NCBI GenBank assembly: GCA_036971475.1
Contig: JBAIZL010000005.1
Coordinates: 170,406,386-170,470,385, forward strand
Source of the DNA: Prosapia bicincta
Lineage: Eukaryota > Arthropoda > Insecta > Hemiptera > Cercopidae
Length of the DNA stretch: 64,000 bases
Direction of reading: 5' to 3'
Position numbers and translations under genes: made by a program
Shown here: piece after piece, positions 59,640 through 64,000 of the stretch
How the letters are laid out: every line of letters begins with the position of its first letter
How positions within the stretch are numbered: position 1 is the stretch's first letter
The notes under the pieces: model-generated
What the model saw: only the letters and a program-made list of their open reading frames with translations
The model's database searches: none
What the model was told of the DNA's origin: nothing

Positions 59640-60610
59640 CAGTCAGTAGAGGCAGCGGCCGTCTGTGCTAGTCATGTGCCAGTATGACAAAATGTCATAC
59701 CTACCAGTTAAAAGTGTATGAGCGTATGATAGTTTTTGAAACCTGTCAATTAATTGCCGTAGTTTTTGTTAATTGATTTTTCAATCTGGGTTGGTTAATT
59801 TCGTAGTTAGCGCAATAACTCAGGTGAGACCGTTGGTACTTACTGCCAGCAAGTGAAATTGTCGTGTGAAATGAAACAATACCTTATAATTTAATAAAAA
59901 AAAACTAAATAAATTACACAGTTAGGGCGTAACGACACTTAAATTCACCTGGTCTCTATAGTTTTGTATTTCTTAGAACATTTATCACAGATAATCTCGT
60001 CTCAGGAAATGAACGAAACAGCTAATTAACGATTAGATGGCACTTTATTATATCTTATAGAAATACAGGTTTAAACTTTACAATACGTCTGAAAATACTC
60101 AACCTAAACTCTGCTGTAAGACATCAGATACGAATGAAAAGATTAATTGTCTATTTCATTTTAAAAGTAAAATATATTTGGCATTCAGTGGTGCCTCGGG
60201 TGAGACAAATTTAAATGTAAAGGCCCAACAGCTTGTAGAATAAAGTCAGACATCTTGACAATACATTATTCATAGAAGCGTAACCTTTCATTTAAAATGT
60301 CGTTTTGCAAAACTCAGCAATCTCTCCCTTAAATGATATCAATTAATTCTGTCTCGAGTGACAGATAACACATTTGACTATTAATTACGTCTGCGACATC
60401 TGGCATCACGGTAATTATATAGTTAAACAGCCTATTTACTTGTACAAAAATAGGAAGATGTGTTTTAGTATATCAAACTGTTTTCAATGCAACCTCGAAT
60501 AACTAAATTGACGTTTCTCGCTTGAGACAGGATTAAGGCAAAATTATTATATAAATATTTTGAATTTGTTTCCGGTAGCAAATGCCAGTATTATACATTG
60601 TCAACTCTTC
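59640..60610 (+). repeat. End of copy B, including repeat P
   Basis: Matches 40310-41280. Repeat P is at about 60175-60490. After about 60610 the match to copy A fades, marking the end of the duplication. Confidence 0.75.
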
Positions 60611-61911
60611 ATGAAGTTCAGTTTTTTTATAAATATGTCCCTCTTAAAAATTTGCATATCTAAAAAAAAGGCATATCTACTTATATTTCAGACCTATTTT
60701 TAACGCAATATTTACTTTAACTTTAAAAAGATTTCTCACAAATATTATAACTGAAAATTAAATTCTATTGACAACTAACAATAAAATATACACATTTTAA
60801 GTATGTTATCCCGGAGACTACATTAAACGAACGTGTACTTCATGAGGCGGCTGTTAGCAAACATTATTCCCGCTTCATTAATTTAATGAATTCTGAAATG
60901 ATGTTCTTTAATTAGTATCTATACACAGTACTCTTGAATATAAAATAGGAAAAGTCAATAGATTTTTTAAAACAAGTGTTTCATAACAGCGTGAAATTTA
61001 GTCAAAATACATTTAGTATACAGTATTCTACTTTCATTATTATTGTAGATCGGTTGTATTTAGTATTGCTGAGAAGGCAAATTATTCTTTTATACAAATA
61101 CAAGGTTTTAAAGTACATCTTAGTGTGATAAGGGATATATCCAGAACTGAAAAAAATAAATTGTAGTACATAGCGGATGTTTTTTCTGAATGGATTTAAA
61201 CAGATACTAGACATTTTTAACGGATTTCTGGGCGATAAGATAGTTTAGACTATAAGGGTAGCAAGAGATTGTAAATATATAAACCACCGGTAGATTAAAT
61301 AAGGCAAGTATTACACCATCAAACGTAGAGGATTGTTTGCTAAAAATAAACTAATTTGTAGAAGTTATAAAGCGCTATCTACCCGCAATACAACCTTAAA
61401 ATGAAATGTTTAGGATAAAGAAAGACCGAGGAAATGACATTATGATCTTCTGGTGCTATACGCAGAAGAAGATTATGCCAAATTGGTTGGGAAAGATCAC
61501 TTAGGGTGCTGACAGCACAAGTGGGTCGCGGTGGTTGATACTAATTAAGTGGCGATCGATGTCAACAGCACAAGTGAGTGATGTCTTCTGCGATGTTTAG
61601 CAAAGCTCAGTCTGCTGTAGTGATGTGTTCTCTGCTGTAAGTGCATATTTTGTTCGCGATGTTTTGTGATGCGAGTCAAGGTTGTCACAACAAATCTGCG
61701 GCAGTTACGATGTGGATGATATTACCAGATTTCAGTGAAGGTAGTCACGAAACGTCAGCTAAGTGGCTGATGATAGGTAATCTACGTAATACGCGATTTC
61801 CAGTGCATCCAATGAACAAGAAAAGAAGTAGTTTAGGAGAATAGCACCATCTTTTTACCTAACTAAAAGATGAGCCTAACGATTACATTTCCATATAAAG
61901 ATGGCAGAAGT
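60611..61911. other. Noncoding stretch, no gene recognised
   Basis: AT-rich to 61430, then GC-richer. CAGCACAAGTG occurs twice (61513 and 61566). A 67-codon frame at 61641-61844 (+) has no recognisable motif. Confidence 0.35.
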
Positions 61912-62325
61912 GACATTCGCTTATTTACTTGAAAATATTACTCCTCATTTGGACATCTGCCTTTCTCACCACAACTTTCATCATACTCCGATTTTATCCA
62001 AGGGAAAGCTACCCCACTTTCCATGTTGACAGTCGAATTTCCGTCGCAAAGCGTGATGTGGCGTGGAGGGACGAGACGACCTTGAGCGGATCGATCAGAG
62101 CGAAACAGCCTGTTACACCGAGTGGTAAGCATCTATGTAAAAATAGTTAAAGTAGACTTGCGCTCATCTACCGAGTAAGTAAATAGGGCTGCCCGTGAAG
62201 TCCACTATACATTGATTCTTAGCACTTGGTTACCATTTAAGTTAGCATTTATTGTAAGCATATAGTTATATTCATTTTCAGGAGCAAATGCAGCCGCCCA
62301 CGTATCATGTGGAAACACAGATAAG
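61912..62325 (+). CDS. Two weak candidate exons, unrecognised product
   Basis: A frame open from after a TGA at 61911-61913 reaches a donor-like AGTG/GTAAGC at 62124/62125. A 44-bp piece at 62282-62325 has an acceptor (ATTCATTTTCAG, ending 62281) and a donor (AAG/GTGAGG). Joined, the frame stays open and ends in phase 0 through a 156-bp intron. The first part is hydrophobic (ILLLIWTSAFL, then IILRFYP), suiting a signal or membrane segment, followed by charged residues. There is no ATG in the frame before the hydrophobic part, and no domain is recognised. It may be chance; no matching neighbour supports it. Confidence 0.22.
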
Positions 62326-62659
62326 GTGAGGAAACGTGGCTACTTACGCTCAATGTTTTACTATACTGCAGCTATCTATAGTTAATTACTTTATGGAACT
62401 GGCGTCCTGGAGAAATTAGTTGTATGGAATTACGGGCAACTTAAAATTATATTCACATCACCACAACAAGATGAAACTAGAAAAATAACCTTTATGCAGC
62501 ATAGATTTAAAATTAAAATAAATATTTCTTTTCTCTATAACTTATACTAATATATTTTATTAAATAAATGACCTATGATGTATAAAACTATGTTTACAAA
62601 ACAACGATGATTAGATCCTTCGGTATACCAACGGATTTATTAAACACATATTGAGAGAC
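62326..62659. other. Noncoding stretch
   Basis: AT-rich, nothing recognised. Confidence 0.4.
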
Positions 62660-63045
62660 GCTGCTTGGAGAGACCAACGAATGTTAATAAAGAAATATTG
62701 ATTAGAAATTTGCAAAGAAGCAGATGTGAGGAAGAAAGTGCGGCCGTTAGTTGAGCCGTATATTGACGGTAACGACTTATCCTGTCGAAGTTCTGTTACC
62801 AGGAGGCCATATCTCAGGATAATGAATAGCCCGGGACAACTTAAGCAATGGGGAAAGTCACCTGGCTGCCATTCTGTACGATTGTTCTTAACGTTTAGAT
62901 ACTTATCTTACGATGTTTGTACATTAAGGGTGAAATTATTATAGTAAAGATTAAACCAGCTTAAACAATGAGCAAACTTCCTTCTTAATTATTAAGTGAA
63001 ACATAAAGAATTCAATTTTATTTGGTGTAAAAACGTAACAATAAC
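62660..63045 (-). repeat. Dispersed repeat R1, inverted copy
   Basis: The reverse complement matches 37690-38090: TATTGACGGTAACGACTTAT, CTGTTACCAGGAGGCCATAT and AAAGTCACCTGGCTGCCATT are complementary to phrases there. It lies outside the segmental duplication, so R1 is dispersed in its own right. Confidence 0.75.
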
Positions 63046-63235
63046 AAATATCGTGTATGAAATGCCTAATAATAATGATCACATTGCTACTTTATTTGAG
63101 CTATTTGTTAAAATTTGAACATATATAGTCTACATCTTTTTTTCATCTGAAATTTAAAGCCAGGTTGAGCTTTAATTAAAATTGTGCTTAGATGAAAAGG
63201 GAGAACTACATAAGTGAATAAATAGAGACGTGAGT

Positions 63236-64000
63236 AATTGTAACACAATTGTGTAAAATAATTGTTACACTTAGAAAGATTGGTATATATCAATTGATCT
63301 GGTCTGTACGAGTTACACAAACGAATAAAACATTCTTTACAGCTAAGATATGTATTAAATACAAATGTAATTGTAACACAATTGTGTAAAATAATTGTTA
63401 CACTTAGAAAGATTGGTATATATTAATTCACCTGGTCTGTACGAGTTACACAAACGAATAAAACATTCTTTACAGCTAAGATATGTATTAAATACAAACG
63501 TAATTGTAACACAATTGTGTAAAATAATTGTTACACTTAGAAAGATTTTTATATATCAATTCACCTGGTCTGTACGAGTTACACAAACGGATAAAACATT
63601 CTTTACAGCTAAGATATGTATTAAATACAAACGTAATTGTAACACAATTGTGTAAAATAATTGTTACACTTAGAAAGTTTGGTATATATCAATTCACCTG
63701 GTCTGTACGAGTTACACAAACGAATAAAACATTCTTTACAGCTAAGATATGTATTAAATACAAACGTAATTGTAACACAATTGTGTAAAATAATTGTTAC
63801 ACTTAGAAAGATTGGTATATATCAATTCACCTGGTCTGTACGAGTTACACAAACGAATAAAACATTCTTTACAGCTAAGATATGTATTAAATACAAACAT
63901 AATTGTAACACAATTGTGTAAAATAATTGTTACACTTAGAAAGATTGGTATATATTAATTCACCTGGTCTGTACGAGTTACACAAACGAATAAAACATTC
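63236..64000. repeat. 133-bp tandem repeat, at least 5.7 units
   Basis: Units start at 63236, 63369, 63502, 63635, 63768 and 63901 with AATTGTAACACAATTGTGTA and run past the window end. Units are about 97 percent alike. Each includes the 12-bp palindrome ACACAATTGTGT and the inverted pair TGTAACA/TGTTACA. Because 133 is one more than a multiple of three, each 86-codon open frame in it is the same DNA read in shifting frames, so these are not genes. Confidence 0.97.

Noticed and set aside
63395..63921. Three overlapping 86-codon frames of similar sequence
   Set aside because: They are the same 133-bp tandem unit read in successive frames.

Overview
This is arthropod, most likely insect, nuclear DNA. 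It is AT-rich and gene-poor, full of microsatellites, with canonical GT-AG exon borders and animal-type transposons: an errantivirus-like Gypsy retroelement with a serine-tRNA primer site, Jockey, mariner and hAT remnants. I could not fix the species. No rRNA, tRNA or CRISPR array was recognised.

Layout. 1-15600 is mostly single-copy noncoding DNA. It holds TA/TG microsatellites with two foldback elements (1670-2270), a coding-like minus-strand relic (6979-7345), one convincing host exon encoding part of a CUB domain (7789-8015, + strand), a 360-bp pyrimidine tract in the following intron, a GT array (10737-10868), a 23-bp minisatellite (12441-13773) and one copy of a dispersed repeat, R2 (13880-14215).

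15600-60610 is a tandem segmental duplication: copy A (about 15600-41280) and copy B (about 41400-60610), colinear but differing by many indels. Both carry an R2 copy, a hAT relic, a decayed mariner interrupted by a 500-bp repeat (E), a dispersed repeat R1 and a repeat P. Copy A alone has a young, structurally complete errantivirus-like provirus (23837-31426, minus strand) inside the hAT relic, and a 5'-truncated Jockey element (34975-36034) inside an inverted E copy. Copy B alone has a 3.7-kb array of a 53-bp unit (55000-58675) with higher-order structure, an internal duplication (48640-51900) and a 396-bp tandem duplication (46717-47508).

60610-64000 holds weak candidate exons (61912-62325), an inverted R1 copy and a 133-bp tandem repeat (63236 to the window end).

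The main functional unit is the provirus. The 5' LTR drives a genomic RNA, Gag is read from the first frame, and a -1 slip at a U-UUU-UUA heptamer gives Gag-Pol. Env lies in a third frame, probably reached by splicing. Its LTRs differ by two substitutions and one indel, so insertion was recent and postdates the A/B duplication; copy B preserves the empty target site. I found no new multi-gene system. The strongest observations are this layered insertion history, the higher-order minisatellite and the TA-embedded foldbacks with hammerhead-like cores.
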